NCBI RefSeq assembly: GCF_016586165.1 | Contig: NZ_BCPR01000010.1 | Coordinates: forward strand, 1-64,000 | Source: Dyella sp. EPa41 | GTDB lineage: Bacteria > Pseudomonadota > Gammaproteobacteria > Xanthomonadales > Rhodanobacteraceae | Length of the DNA: 64,000 nucleotides | Reading direction: 5' to 3' | Part shown: one piece after another, positions 26,255 to 35,507 of the stretch | Layout of the letters: every line of letters starts with the position of its first letter | Position numbering within the stretch: position 1 is the first letter of the stretch | Made by a program: the position numbers and the translations under genes | Notes under the pieces: generated by a model | Told to the model about the DNA's origin: nothing | Seen by the model: the letters and a program-made list of their open reading frames with translations, nothing else | The model's database searches: none

Positions 26255-27472
26255 GTGTTTCGCCTGGAAAAGCCCGAGGTCGATGCTCGCGGCCATCGCC
26301 TTGTAACCCGCCCCGTTGGGGTGCAGGTGGTCGCCGCTGTCGTACGCGGGAAGCATCCGGTCGGGGTGTGCCGGATCGCGGATGGCCTTGTCGAAGTCGA
26401 CCACCGCATCGAAGGCGCCGCCGTGGCGGATCCAGTCGTTGACCGCCTTGCGCTTCGCTTCATTGGCGGCGGAGTGATAAGGCCACGAGGCGCCGCCAAA
26501 CGGCGTCAACGTGGCGCCGACGATGCGGATGCCACGTGCATGCGCGCGCTGGATCAGCGTCTTCATGCCGCCGGTGACCTGTTCCGCCGTGACGCGGTCT
26601 TCCGCCTTGGCCTGGGGGCCGGAGTTGCCGATGTCGTTGATGCCTTCCAGCAGCACGATCCAGCGTACGTTCGCCTTGTCCAGCGCATCGCGATCGAAGC
26701 GCGACAGGGCGCTCGGGCCGTAATCGTCATGCAGGATGCGATTGCCGCCGATGCCCGCATTGGCCACGCCGACGGCCTGGAATCGCGCATCGCCCTGCAG
26801 GCGCGTGGCGAGGTCATCCGGCCAGCGCTGTTGGGCGTCGGCGTTGGACCCGACGCCATCGGTGATGGAGTCGCCAAACGCGACGATCGTGGCGCCTTCC
26901 GGTACCGACGCCACGTCGACATCGGTGAGGAAGAAGCGGCTGCCGTTCGTCTCCGTTCCGGGAAACCGCACCGAGGTGGTGGCGTCGCCCTGCTCCGTAA
27001 GATAAGCCGTCGCCATGGCCGCGCTGTGGAGGGTGGATGCCACGCCCGCGTTGGCCGGCACGTAGAGGCTGACGGCCAGCTCCTGCAACGGCCTCACCGT
27101 CATCTCGACCGCATCGCTCCATGCCGCTTCGCCCTTGGCGAGCGTGATGGTTGGTTTGCCGTTGAACGACACCGCGTGATCCGTGCCCGGCGCGATGGCG
27201 CCTCCTTCCGTATGGGACGCCACCCGCACGGGGCCGAGCATCAGCGGTGCAGCGCCATCGAGGTTGGACAAGCGCACGCGCACGGCGGTGCCACCCGCGC
27301 TGATGCGCACCACCTGTCGGATCGTCTGGTCGGACACGGCCGGACCCGCCGCATCCGGCGACGCGGACCATGCGCCTATCCAGTGCGCTTCGCCGCCGGT
27401 TGCCGCGCAGGCCGATGCGAAGCAGAAGAAGCACGACATCCACAGGGCAAAACGTGACAGCGGGCGATGCAT
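26252..27472 (-). CDS. Secreted SGNH/GDSL-family esterase
   Basis: 406 residues with a signal peptide (ALWMSCFFCFASACAA) and a GGAGG ribosome site before ATG 27472. After a beta-rich N-terminal region (to about 190) comes the SGNH domain: block I FGDSITDGVGSN (nucleophile S202), block II NAGIGGNRIL, block III LLEGINDIGNSG and block V DHLHPNGAGY with the catalytic Asp and His. Relatives include GDSL lipases and carbohydrate acetyl-esterases. A periplasmic or secreted role is likely, and it is a plausible T2SS cargo, by inference only. It stands alone. Confidence 0.9.
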   Translation of the reverse strand: MHRPLSRFALWMSCFFCFASACAATGGEAHWIGAWSASPDAAGPAVSDQTIRQVVRISAGGTAVRVRLSNLDGAAPLMLGPVRVASHTEGGAIAPGTDHAVSFNGKPTITLAKGEAAWSDAVEMTVRPLQELAVSLYVPANAGVASTLHSAAMATAYLTEQGDATTSVRFPGTETNGSRFFLTDVDVASVPEGATIVAFGDSITDGVGSNADAQQRWPDDLATRLQGDARFQAVGVANAGIGGNRILHDDYGPSALSRFDRDALDKANVRWIVLLEGINDIGNSGPQAKAEDRVTAEQVTGGMKTLIQRAHARGIRIVGATLTPFGGASWPYHSAANEAKRKAVNDWIRHGGAFDAVVDFDKAIRDPAHPDRMLPAYDSGDHLHPNGAGYKAMAASIDLGLFQAKH

Positions 27473-27601
27473 GGGGGTCTCCTCCGGAGGCGGAACAGGG
27501 GGACTTTGATGCGCTGGATCATCCGACCATACCAAACCACGCCGCGGCGGACATCGCCATGCCCTCCGCGCCGTCCCTGCGGCTGCGGTCAGCCATGCAC
27601 G

Positions 27602-28087
27602 TCACGGAACGAGCGAAAGCTCGGCTTCGATCTCCACCGGCATATGGAACGGCAGCTCCGCCATGCCCACGGCGCTGCGCGTGTGCGCGCCGCGCCCGGG
27701 ACCGTACAACTCGAGGATGAGGTCGGAGAAACCGTTGATCACGCTCGGCTGCTGCGCGAAGCCCGGCGCGGAGTTGACCATGCCGAACACGCGATGCCAG
27801 CGGCGCACCCTGTCCAGGTCGCCGATGCTCCGCTTGATGCTCGCCAGCATCGACAGCGCGACCAGCCGCGCGGCGCGATAGCCCTCTTCCACCGTGAGAT
27901 CGGCGCCCACCTTGCCGAACGGCCCCGCCAATGAACCGTCGGCGGCCTGCGGCCCATGGCCCGAGGCCCATACCCGCAGGCCGTCGACCTGGACGACATC
28001 GAAGGGCAGCGACAGATGGGCCGGCACCGGAAACGGCGGCGGCAGCACCAGCCCCATCGTGGCCAGCCGATCTTCGATGTCGCTCAT
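27602..28087 (-). CDS. RidA/YjgF-YER057c-UK114 (Rid) family protein
   Basis: 161 residues from ATG 28087 with GGAGG 7 nt upstream. The Rid fold is recognisable from WASGHGPQAADGSLAGPFGKVGADL and the C-terminal HTRSAVGMAELPFHMPVEIE, where the Arg matches the catalytic arginine of RidA. Family members hydrolyse reactive enamine/imine intermediates. This one is longer than classical RidA (about 128) and belongs to the longer YjgF-like subgroup whose activity is less certain. It lies 124 bp downstream of the sensor kinase gene on the same strand. Confidence 0.88.
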   Translation of the reverse strand: MSDIEDRLATMGLVLPPPFPVPAHLSLPFDVVQVDGLRVWASGHGPQAADGSLAGPFGKVGADLTVEEGYRAARLVALSMLASIKRSIGDLDRVRRWHRVFGMVNSAPGFAQQPSVINGFSDLILELYGPGRGAHTRSAVGMAELPFHMPVEIEAELSLVP

Positions 28088-28211
28088 GGGTCGTCCTCCG
28101 GTCGCGCTCAACGGGCAAAGAAGAAAGCCGATCGATTCGGAAAGCCTTCGACAGGCATTCGGCGCGTGCCGCGCGCTTTACCGGCCTCATCGGTGCATGC
28201 CGGCCCCCGCT

Positions 28212-29552
28212 TCACCCCGCGCGCACACCAGGCAATCGTAACCGCACCAGCAACCCCGTGCCCGGCGCGTGCAGCTGCAGTTCGCCGCCCATGCTTCGCG
28301 CCAGATCATTGGCTATGGCCAGGCCCAGGCCGCTGCCGGTCTCTGCCGTCTGCGTCGCGCGGAAGAACGGCCGGCAAGCCTGGCCGAGATCATCCGGGGT
28401 CATGCCCGGGCCATTGTCCTCGACCTCGATGCATGCCCACGTGCCATCCGCATAGACACGAATATCCACGCGTCCTTGCGCCGGGGTATAGCGAATGGCG
28501 TTGTCGACCAGATTGCGCAGCGCGGTCTGGACGGCCAGACGATCGCCTGGCAAACCCAGGCGCTCCAGGCGATCCGCACCGAGATCGATGCGCTTGCTTT
28601 CGGCAAAGTCCAGCGCCTCCCCGACCACCTGCCGCACGATATCCGCAAGCCACAGGACGCCGTGGTTATCCGCCGCGCCCTGCTGCAGGCGTGCCAGCGA
28701 AAGCAGCTGCGACACCAGGCGGGAACTGCGCTTGAGGCCGACGCGCAACTCATCGACGCGCTCGCGCGCCGCCGGCGCCATGGCCACCGTGTCCAGGTTC
28801 TGCGCCTGCAGGGTAAGCGCGGTAAGCGGCGAGCGCAGCTCGTGGGCGGCGTCGGCCACGAAGCGACGCTGTTGTTCCAGCGCCTCGCCCAACCGATGAA
28901 GCAGGCGGTTGATCGATACGATGAAAGGCTCGATTTCCGAAGGCATGCCCGCGGTGGGCAACGTACCGATCTCCTTGCGCCCGGCCCGATCGAGTGCTTC
29001 GGCCAATTGCGTGATGGGCTTGAACGAGCGTCGCACCACCCACGCCACCACCATCATCAGCGCCACCATCAGGCACAGCAGCGGTACCAGGGTGCGCAGG
29101 GAGCCGTCGCGTGCGATCTCATCGCGCAGCGCTGTAGGTTGCGCCACCGCAAAACGCAGGCCCGCATCACCGGAAACGACCCAGACCCGCCAACGCTCGC
29201 CACCGTACATGACGGTGTGCAGGCCATCACCCAACCCACATGGCAAGGCGATGCCCTGCGTTGCCCCGCAGAGGCCACCTGCATCGTCACGCAACCGAAC
29301 GACCGCGACGGCTTCCGAGGAGGGCGGCGACGGCCGGAAGATGCCGGCCTGGTCGATCACCGCGGGCGGAATGCGGCGGATCAAGGCGCCTACCTGCTTG
29401 AGGGTTTCATCCTGCAGGGCATGTGCCTCGCCTTCGGCGAACCGGAACGAAGCCACCGTCGCGATGCTGCCCACGCCCGCGATGGCCACGATGATCCACA
29501 ACGACAATCGCAGGCTCAGGGATCGTGGCGTCCCGCGCTGCCTAGCGTCCAT
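28212..29552 (-). CDS. Two-component sensor histidine kinase
   Basis: 446 residues: TM1 about 16-36, a periplasmic domain of about 115 residues, TM2 about 153-173, HAMP, H-box FVADAAHELRSPL (H237), N-box NLVDNAIRYTP, DNGPGM and GSGLGLAIA. The periplasmic part contains two cysteines (LCGATQGIALPCGLG, about C95 and C105) that could form a disulfide. Its start lies 37 nt inside the response regulator gene, so translation is coupled. TctE/PmrB-like; the signal is unknown. Confidence 0.92.
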   Translation of the reverse strand: MDARQRGTPRSLSLRLSLWIIVAIAGVGSIATVASFRFAEGEAHALQDETLKQVGALIRRIPPAVIDQAGIFRPSPPSSEAVAVVRLRDDAGGLCGATQGIALPCGLGDGLHTVMYGGERWRVWVVSGDAGLRFAVAQPTALRDEIARDGSLRTLVPLLCLMVALMMVVAWVVRRSFKPITQLAEALDRAGRKEIGTLPTAGMPSEIEPFIVSINRLLHRLGEALEQQRRFVADAAHELRSPLTALTLQAQNLDTVAMAPAARERVDELRVGLKRSSRLVSQLLSLARLQQGAADNHGVLWLADIVRQVVGEALDFAESKRIDLGADRLERLGLPGDRLAVQTALRNLVDNAIRYTPAQGRVDIRVYADGTWACIEVEDNGPGMTPDDLGQACRPFFRATQTAETGSGLGLAIANDLARSMGGELQLHAPGTGLLVRLRLPGVRAG

Positions 29553-30190
29553 CCGATGCCCCTGACATTCCGGATGACGGATGCACCCAGCTTCTTGCGC
29601 ACGCGATGGATGAGAAATTCGATCGCATTGCTTTCCACCTCCTCATTCCATCCGTACAGCGCCGTTTCCAGCGTAGCGCGCGAGACGACCGCGTGGCGGC
29701 GCAGCACCAGGGCTTCGAGCAAGGCGTACTCGCGGGGTGACAATTCATGCTCCGCGCCGGCGAACCAGGCCACGTGGCGCACCGGGTCGATGGACAACGC
29801 CCCGTGGTTCAGCCGTCCGGACGATTGCCCGGCAAGTCGGCGCGCTATCGCGCGCAGGCGCGCCAACAGCTCGCTCAGATCGAAGGGCTTGACGAGGTAG
29901 TCATCCGCACCGAGGTCGAGCATGGCGATCCTGTCCTCGATCGCGTCCCTCGCCGTCATCACGAGCACCGGCACGGTCTTGCCTTCCCGGCGGATCCAAC
30001 GCAGTACATCGTCGCCACTTCGACGCGGCAAGCCCAGGTCGAGCAGCACGGCGTCATGCTCGACCTTCGTCAACGCGAGCTGGGCGGTTTGTCCGTCGGA
30101 TACCCAATCGACCGCGTAGGCCGCATCACGCAGGGCCTGGATGACCGCCTTGGCGATCATGGCGTCATCTTCGACGACAAGTATGCGCAT
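29516..30190 (-). CDS. OmpR-family response regulator
   Basis: 224 residues from ATG 30190 (MRILVVEDDAMIAKAV). Receiver domain with phospho-acceptor D51 in VLLDLGLPRRSG and DDYLVKPF. The winged-helix output domain ends in IRNVRGIGWTLG. An upstream in-frame start (30226) would add 12 residues before the first receiver strand and is unlikely. It forms a unit with the kinase at 28212-29552. No obvious target operon lies beside it apart from the Rid gene downstream. Confidence 0.94.
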   Translation of the reverse strand: MRILVVEDDAMIAKAVIQALRDAAYAVDWVSDGQTAQLALTKVEHDAVLLDLGLPRRSGDDVLRWIRREGKTVPVLVMTARDAIEDRIAMLDLGADDYLVKPFDLSELLARLRAIARRLAGQSSGRLNHGALSIDPVRHVAWFAGAEHELSPREYALLEALVLRRHAVVSRATLETALYGWNEEVESNAIEFLIHRVRKKLGASVIRNVRGIGWTLGSAGRHDP

Positions 30191-30245
30191 GGCGCATTGT
30201 AGGCACCCGCGCGGCGATGCAGGCAAACCGCCATGGCCGATGGCC

Positions 30246-30265
30246 GCCCGGGAATCGTCCCGGGC
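30246..30265. terminator. Perfect stem-loop downstream of the esterase gene
   Basis: GCCCGGGA and TCCCGGGC around ATCG, 13 nt past the stop of the minus-strand esterase and ahead of the response regulator start. GC-rich with no T run; terminator role inferred from position. Confidence 0.5.
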
Positions 30266-30278
30266 CTCCCCATCCGCC

Positions 30279-31223
30279 TCACTTGGCGGGAATCATCCCG
30301 AGGCTGCGCATCCATGTCTCGGCCAGCGCCGGCCAGTGCGTGATTGGCAGCGACGTGGGCCGCAGGCCGAAGGCGTGCCCTCCGTGGGGGTAGATGTGCA
30401 GTTCGGCCGGCACGTCGGCGTTCTTGAGCGCGTTGTAGTAGGCCAGCGCCTGCTCCACGCCATCCACGTGGTCGTCCTCGGCCTGCAGCACGAAGGTCGG
30501 CGGGGTCTCGCGCGATACCGGAATATGGGGGTTGAACTTGATGCTGTCGGTGGCCAGGTGGCCCGGATAGATGGCCAGGGCGAAATCCGGGCGGCTGCTT
30601 TCCTTGTCGGCCGCGTCGATCGGCTCATACGTGCGGCGCTTGAACTGCGTGCTGACCTCGGCCACCAGAAAGCCGCCCGCGGAGAAGCCGAGCACGCCGA
30701 CCTTGTGCGGATCGATCTGCCACTCGGCGGCGCGCGAACGCACCAGGCGCAGGGCACGCTGCGCATCCTGCAACGACGGCATCGACAGATCCAGATTGTG
30801 CGGCCGGCAGTCACATTTCCAGTCGTAAGGCGCACTCGGAACGCGGTACTTCAGCAGGATGCAGGTGACGCCTTTGGCGGTCAGCCAATCACACACGTCC
30901 GTACCTTCCAGATCGATGGCGAGCATCTCGAAGCCGCCGCCAGGAAAGACCACGACCGCCGCGCCGGTGTTTTTCCCCTGCGGGGCGTAAACAGTCATCG
31001 TGGGCAGCGACACGTTCCGCACCGCAGTCACCGACTTGCCGCCAATCAGCGCCTCGGGGTTGGTTTCAACCGTCTCGGGCCCGGGCATGGGCTGAGCATG
31101 CGGTGGCGTGCCGGGCCACAGCGGTATCTGCGCATGGCCGGCGGCGGGCTGCCAGACCATCGTTTCCGCCGGCGCGTTGGCGCACGCGGCGAGCAGGCAA
31201 AGCGCAATCGCCCATGACTTCAT
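30279..31223 (-). CDS. Alpha/beta hydrolase, acetyl-xylan-esterase-like lipoprotein
   Basis: 314 residues from ATG 31223 with AGGAGG 7 nt upstream. The N-terminus MKSWAIALCLLAACANA ends in a lipobox with Cys14, so a lipoprotein is likely. The hydrolase domain shows VVVFPGGGFEM (oxyanion region), GFSAGG with nucleophile S181, EDDHVDG with the acid, and the late GGHAFG with the catalytic His. The sequence resembles BD-FAE/esterase-lipase proteins that deacetylate or de-esterify plant polysaccharides. The substrate is not proved. Single-gene unit. Confidence 0.88.
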   Translation of the reverse strand: MKSWAIALCLLAACANAPAETMVWQPAAGHAQIPLWPGTPPHAQPMPGPETVETNPEALIGGKSVTAVRNVSLPTMTVYAPQGKNTGAAVVVFPGGGFEMLAIDLEGTDVCDWLTAKGVTCILLKYRVPSAPYDWKCDCRPHNLDLSMPSLQDAQRALRLVRSRAAEWQIDPHKVGVLGFSAGGFLVAEVSTQFKRRTYEPIDAADKESSRPDFALAIYPGHLATDSIKFNPHIPVSRETPPTFVLQAEDDHVDGVEQALAYYNALKNADVPAELHIYPHGGHAFGLRPTSLPITHWPALAETWMRSLGMIPAK

Positions 31224-31569
31224 GGCGCATCCTCCTGGTTGATGCCTGGAAACCCTGCGGGACCGCAGCGGCACCAGGTGCCGCCACACGAACCGGAGCA
31301 TGCGGGCCACATCGGCCCTTTTGACGCCACGATGGAGTCAATCCTGGGGCGGCGACAACGCAGTGGCGCATGGGACGTCGCGCATCCCGGCCGTGGTCAT
31401 CAGGACGGTGCTCCAGGCGCCGCAGAGCTGCCGTTTCCTCTTGGGCTGAGATACCCGGACGTTTTGCCGCATGTGCTTTCTTGCCGCGCAGCACTGATCC
31501 AGACAGCTGTCAGACTTTGAGCTCCCACCACTTCAGTCTTCGCACGGGCTGCGCCCGGGCAACACGCCT
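31224..31569. other. Intergenic stretch without a recognised gene
   Basis: Contains the upstream region of the esterase (minus strand) and of the 52-codon frame at 31570. The perfect palindrome GACAGCTGTC (31502-31511) lies 58 nt before that frame and could be an operator. No other feature was recognised. Confidence 0.5.
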
Positions 31570-31728
31570 ATGAACAAGTTCAAGCTCAAGAAGCCGTCCG
31601 GCATGGCACTCGTGCTGACCCTGCTGTCGCTGCTCTGCATCACCATCTACGGCGCGATCGCCTTCGGGCTGGCGTCGCAGATCGGCAAGGCGCCTGGCGT
31701 CGTGCATGGCGTGACGGCAGACGACTGA
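31570..31728 (+). CDS. Small single-span membrane protein, unknown
   Basis: 52 codons: a basic N-terminus (MNKFKLKKPSG), one TM helix (MALVLTLLSLLCITIYGAIA) and a short tail ending GVTADD. Positive-inside rules suggest a cytoplasmic N-terminus. The ribosome site is poor (CGGGC about 9 nt upstream). The charge and hydrophobicity pattern is typical of genuine small membrane proteins and unlike neighbouring out-of-frame translations. No family recognised. Confidence 0.5.
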   Translation: MNKFKLKKPSGMALVLTLLSLLCITIYGAIAFGLASQIGKAPGVVHGVTADD

Positions 31729-31900
31729 AGCATCGCGACGCCAGGGGCATCCGCTTCCTCCACGCGGATTCCTCATCCATCGGCGCCCCACTCGCAAGGA
31801 CGACCGAAGGGACGCGGTGATCGCGCAAGCTCTGCCAAAAGGACGATTGCACCGGTCCGCGAGCGGGCACAGCATGAGGTCCGCGTCGGAGGGGGCGTTC

Positions 31901-32125
31901 ATGGTGAAGACCTTCAGCTGCGATTTCCTTGGTGCGCAGGTGCGCGTCAGGTACGAACACAGCGGTGACGAAGAGGCGATCTGGATCGCCAACGTCGTGC
32001 TGAATGGCCGTGCGCGTAGCATCGACGGCGCCACTGCGCTGCAAACCGCCTGCGCCAGGAACGACGTCACCCGCTCCGTCCTGCGTGGACTCGAGTGGAT
32101 GCGCAAGGTTGACGCAAGGGTCTAA
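31901..32125 (+). CDS. Hypothetical 74-residue protein
   Basis: Starts MVKTFSCDFLGAQVRVRYEH after GGAGGGG at a good distance. It is soluble with mixed alpha/beta character, and includes IWIANVVLNGRARSIDGATA and an Arg-rich C-terminal helix (SVLRGLEWMRKVDARV). Earlier in-frame ATGs at 31874 and 31817 lack ribosome sites. No homologue recognised. Confidence 0.55.
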   Translation: MVKTFSCDFLGAQVRVRYEHSGDEEAIWIANVVLNGRARSIDGATALQTACARNDVTRSVLRGLEWMRKVDARV

Positions 32126-32834
32126 GCACCCGGCCTGCGCCCTGCGTGGCAGGGACCATCCCGTCGGACAGCGAGGCAAGCCCGTGACGCGCAGTCGGCC
32201 ACGGTGGCGCAAGCCCTCCCTGGCGACGCACATCCCACGACGGCATGCAGGCGAAACAGCCTCACCACGAGGTCGGCGGACTTCGCGGGAAGCCGCGTGG
32301 ACGCGCACCATCATCCGCATGCGTGGGAAACGATGCGTGCCGCACGTAGTTCTACCTGGAACCGCCAGGCATATCGACGAAGCCGCTGGCGCGCGGACCA
32401 CGCCGACGCGCCAACGGCAGGAGGATGAGAAAAGCAGCGCCCGTCCGGATCGCACGACCCTTCGCGCGATCGAACGCGCATGTCATGCGCGGCACCGCCA
32501 CGTGGCCGCTCACGCAACCTAGGTAAATCTACTTACGACTCACAGAGGGAAGACGGCGGGCGACCAGAAGACGATCATTGGCCAAGGCGGAAGCACACCT
32601 TCATCGAGACGATCGCCGTTGCGGTGGCCAACCCCGGCATCCCCTCTCGCTCGACCGCGTGCCTCCACCGGCATATCGCGCATGGCACCATGCCTGGCAG
32701 CCCGGCTTTCTCGCGACGCATACGTCGACTGACGGAACATCGCGCCGCCACGTCGCCGCGTTCGACGTGGTACGGCCAGAACAGCCTGGTTCGCCGCTCG
32801 GGCATCTCTACGGCAACACGCAAGGAGATCGTCG
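32126..32834. other. 700 bp stretch without a convincing gene
   Basis: Several open frames exist on both strands but all are Arg/Pro/His-rich translations without ribosome sites or recognisable folds. An A/T-rich spot near 32519-32537 contains CTAGGTAAATCTACTTACG, with inverted GTAA/TTAC half-sites, and could be a regulator site or promoter for the AI-2E permease operon about 300 bp downstream. Confidence 0.5.
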
Positions 32835-33941
32835 ATGCTGTCCACGCTCATTTCCGAAAAGACCCTGTCCCGCGGCATGCTCGACGTCCTCATTCGAGCC
32901 GGCCTGATCACGGTACTTGCCGTGTTCTGCTTCCGCATCTTCTATCCCTTCGGAAGCCTGCTGGTGTGGTCGCTGATTCTCGCGATCACGCTCTATCCGC
33001 TGCACCTTCGACTACGCAAACGCCTTTCGAACAAGAATGGCCTGACGGCGACACTCATCGTCGTGCTCTCCCTCATCGTCATCATGGTGCCCGCCTATCT
33101 GCTGGGTGTCGCCTTGGTCGATTCAGTGGAGCATGCGATGGAAGTGGCCAAGGAAGGCAGCATCCGCATTCCTCCGCCTTCGGAATCCGTGGCGAGCTGG
33201 CCGCTCGTGGGCGGCAAGATCTATGCGTTCTGGTCGCAGGCCTCCACCGACCTCACCGGCTTGATCCAGAAGTTCACGCCGCAGCTCAAGGGCGTTGGCT
33301 CGGCACTGCTCGGCGTCGCCACCAGCGTTGGCTCGGGGCTGCTGATCTTCATCTTCGCGCTGATCATCTCGGGCATCTTCATGGCCTACGGCGAGGAAGC
33401 TCGGGCCAGTGCGATGAAGATCGCCTCGCGCCTGTTCGGGCAGGAGACCGGCCCCAAGATCACCGAACTTTGCGCCGCCACCATTCGCGCGGTGGCCCAG
33501 GGCGTGGTCGGCATCGCGTTCATCCAGATGTTGCTGGTGGGCATCGCCTTCGTGGTCAAGGGCGTCCCGGGCGCAGGCCTGCTTGCGCTTGCGGTGCTGC
33601 TGTTGGGCATCATGCAATTGCCGGCCACGCTGATCACCATCCCCGTGATCATCTTCGTGTTCGCCAAAGAGGGCTTCACCGTCGGCGCCATCGTGTTTGC
33701 GGTCTACGTGTTCGTCGCCGGCCTCGCGGACAACGTGCTCAAGCCACTGTTGCTGGGCCGCGGCGTGGACGTGCCGATGCCGGTGGTGCTGATCGGCGCA
33801 CTCGGCGGCATGGTGACCGGTGGCGTGATCGGGCTTTTCATCGGCCCGGTGGTGCTTGCCGTCGGCTATCAACTGTTCTGGCGCTGGGTGGAAGACCAGC
33901 CGCACACCGTCGAGGTGCCCATCGAGCCCAAACAACCTTGA
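32835..33941 (+). CDS. AI-2E (PerM/YdiK) family membrane permease
   Basis: 368 residues, about eight TM helices, with a soluble insert around 100-150 as in the family. Typical segments are FALIISGIFMAYGEEA and GIMQLPATLITIPVIIFVF. Family members include TqsA-like exporters and Na+/H+ antiporters, so a transport role is likely but the substrate is not known. AGGAG stands 7 nt before ATG 32835. The NodT-type channel gene follows 18 nt later, suggesting one operon through 37686. Confidence 0.88.
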   Translation: MLSTLISEKTLSRGMLDVLIRAGLITVLAVFCFRIFYPFGSLLVWSLILAITLYPLHLRLRKRLSNKNGLTATLIVVLSLIVIMVPAYLLGVALVDSVEHAMEVAKEGSIRIPPPSESVASWPLVGGKIYAFWSQASTDLTGLIQKFTPQLKGVGSALLGVATSVGSGLLIFIFALIISGIFMAYGEEARASAMKIASRLFGQETGPKITELCAATIRAVAQGVVGIAFIQMLLVGIAFVVKGVPGAGLLALAVLLLGIMQLPATLITIPVIIFVFAKEGFTVGAIVFAVYVFVAGLADNVLKPLLLGRGVDVPMPVVLIGALGGMVTGGVIGLFIGPVVLAVGYQLFWRWVEDQPHTVEVPIEPKQP

Positions 33942-33959
33942 CCCGGGCGGAGGTCGAAC

Positions 33960-35507
33960 GTGTCGTGCCTTACCGGTTCCCGCCGACTGCTGCTGGCGAG
34001 CGTGGCGTGCCTCGGCGGCTGCGCGACGGTGGGGCCGGATTTCCAGCCGCGACATGAGGACTGGCCCGCCCGCTGGACCAGTGCCGCGATCGAACAAGCC
34101 ACCACGCCGCAGACGCAGGCCGATGCGAGCCAGTGGTGGCAGGTATTCGACGATCCGAACCTGCAACGGTTGATCGCCGAAGCCGATGCGCACAACACCG
34201 ACATCAAGGTCGCCGGCCTGCACGTGCTGGAAGCGCGCGCGCAACTGGGCATCGCGCTGAGCGGCCGCTATCCGCAGGTGCAGCAGATCGGCGCCGATGC
34301 GGCATACACGAAAACCAGCAACCACCACGAGCCCACGCCGGACATCCCGGGCTCCTGGCAGTACGGCGCAGGCTTCAACCTCGGCTGGGAGCTGGATTTC
34401 TGGGGGCGCTTCAAGCGGGCGATCGAATCGGCCGACGCGGCCTATTTCGCCTCGCAGGCCAATCGCGAGGCGATCCTGGTGCTCATGCACGCCCAGGTGG
34501 CCGACACCTATTACACGATGCGCACGGCCGAGGCGCGCCTGCGCATCGCGCGGGAGAATGCCGACCTGCAGAAGCGCAGCTTCGAGATCACCGAGCGGCT
34601 GTTCAAGAGCGGCGAAAGCGACGAGCTCGATTTCCAGCAGGCCAAGACGCAGTACCTGAGCACGGCCAGCAGCATCCCGGACTTCGAGAGCCAGATCGCG
34701 CTCGCGCGCCACGCATTGGCGGTACTGGTCGGCCGGCCACCCGGCCCCATGCCCGAACTGGACGAATCATCCGGCAAGCAGGGCTTCATCCCCCTGGTCG
34801 ATCGCGCCGTGCTGCAGGACGTGCCGGCGAACCTGTTGCTTCGTCGCCCCGACGTGCGCGCCGCCGAATGGCAGATGGCCGCGCAGTCCGCGCTCATCGG
34901 CGTGGCCAAGGCGGATCTCTATCCCTCGGTGAGCTTGCTCGGCACGCTGGCGTGGAGTGCGAGTTCGCTTTCCGGATCACCCAGCACGCTGGCCCTCGCC
35001 GTCGGCCCGAGCGTCACCTGGAACGTATTCGACCACGGCAGGATCATCAACAACGTGCGCGTCCAGGACGCCCGGCTGCAGCAACTGGTCGTCACCTACC
35101 AGGGCACGGTGCGCGAAGCGGCGCGCGAGGCCGACGATGCGGCTACCGCGCTGATCTCCGCGCTGCAGCGGGACAGCATCCTGCGCGATGCAGAGACCTC
35201 GGCGCGGCGCTCGCTCACGCTGGCCAACACCGTTTATCGTGAAGGCTATTCCGACTTCCAGCGCGTGCTCGATGCCCAGCGGGCGCTGTCTTCCGAGCAG
35301 GATGCGTACGTCGTCAACCGCAGCAACGCGGTGGGCAGCCTGATCGCGCTCTACAAGGCAGTGGGCGGTGGCTGGCATACGGACCAGCCCATGATCGATC
35401 CGGCCACGCGCGACCAGATGAAGCAACGCACCGACTGGGGCGACCTGTTCGACGAGGTGGAGTCGCCATCGGCCTCCGCCCGCGCACCAGCGAGCCCCGC
35501 ACGATGA
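33960..35507 (+). CDS. NodT-family outer-membrane efflux lipoprotein
   Basis: 515 residues from GTG 33960 (GGAGG 6 nt upstream). Signal LLLASVACLGGC with a lipidated Cys near 21, then the family opening GPDFQPRHEDWPARW. Two TolC-type repeats follow; LLLRRPDVRAAEWQMAAQSA marks the second and GYSDFQRVLDAQRAL is a NodT signature. Outer-membrane channel for the HlyD/DUF2955 exporter encoded next. It overlaps the HlyD gene by 4 nt. Confidence 0.92.
   Translation: MSCLTGSRRLLLASVACLGGCATVGPDFQPRHEDWPARWTSAAIEQATTPQTQADASQWWQVFDDPNLQRLIAEADAHNTDIKVAGLHVLEARAQLGIALSGRYPQVQQIGADAAYTKTSNHHEPTPDIPGSWQYGAGFNLGWELDFWGRFKRAIESADAAYFASQANREAILVLMHAQVADTYYTMRTAEARLRIARENADLQKRSFEITERLFKSGESDELDFQQAKTQYLSTASSIPDFESQIALARHALAVLVGRPPGPMPELDESSGKQGFIPLVDRAVLQDVPANLLLRRPDVRAAEWQMAAQSALIGVAKADLYPSVSLLGTLAWSASSLSGSPSTLALAVGPSVTWNVFDHGRIINNVRVQDARLQQLVVTYQGTVREAAREADDAATALISALQRDSILRDAETSARRSLTLANTVYREGYSDFQRVLDAQRALSSEQDAYVVNRSNAVGSLIALYKAVGGGWHTDQPMIDPATRDQMKQRTDWGDLFDEVESPSASARAPASPAR

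Noticed and set aside
32480-34057. Plus-strand frame overlapping the AI-2E permease in another phase
   Set aside because: Translation is Arg/Gly/His-rich without membrane segments; the permease frame has the ribosome site and eight TM helices.
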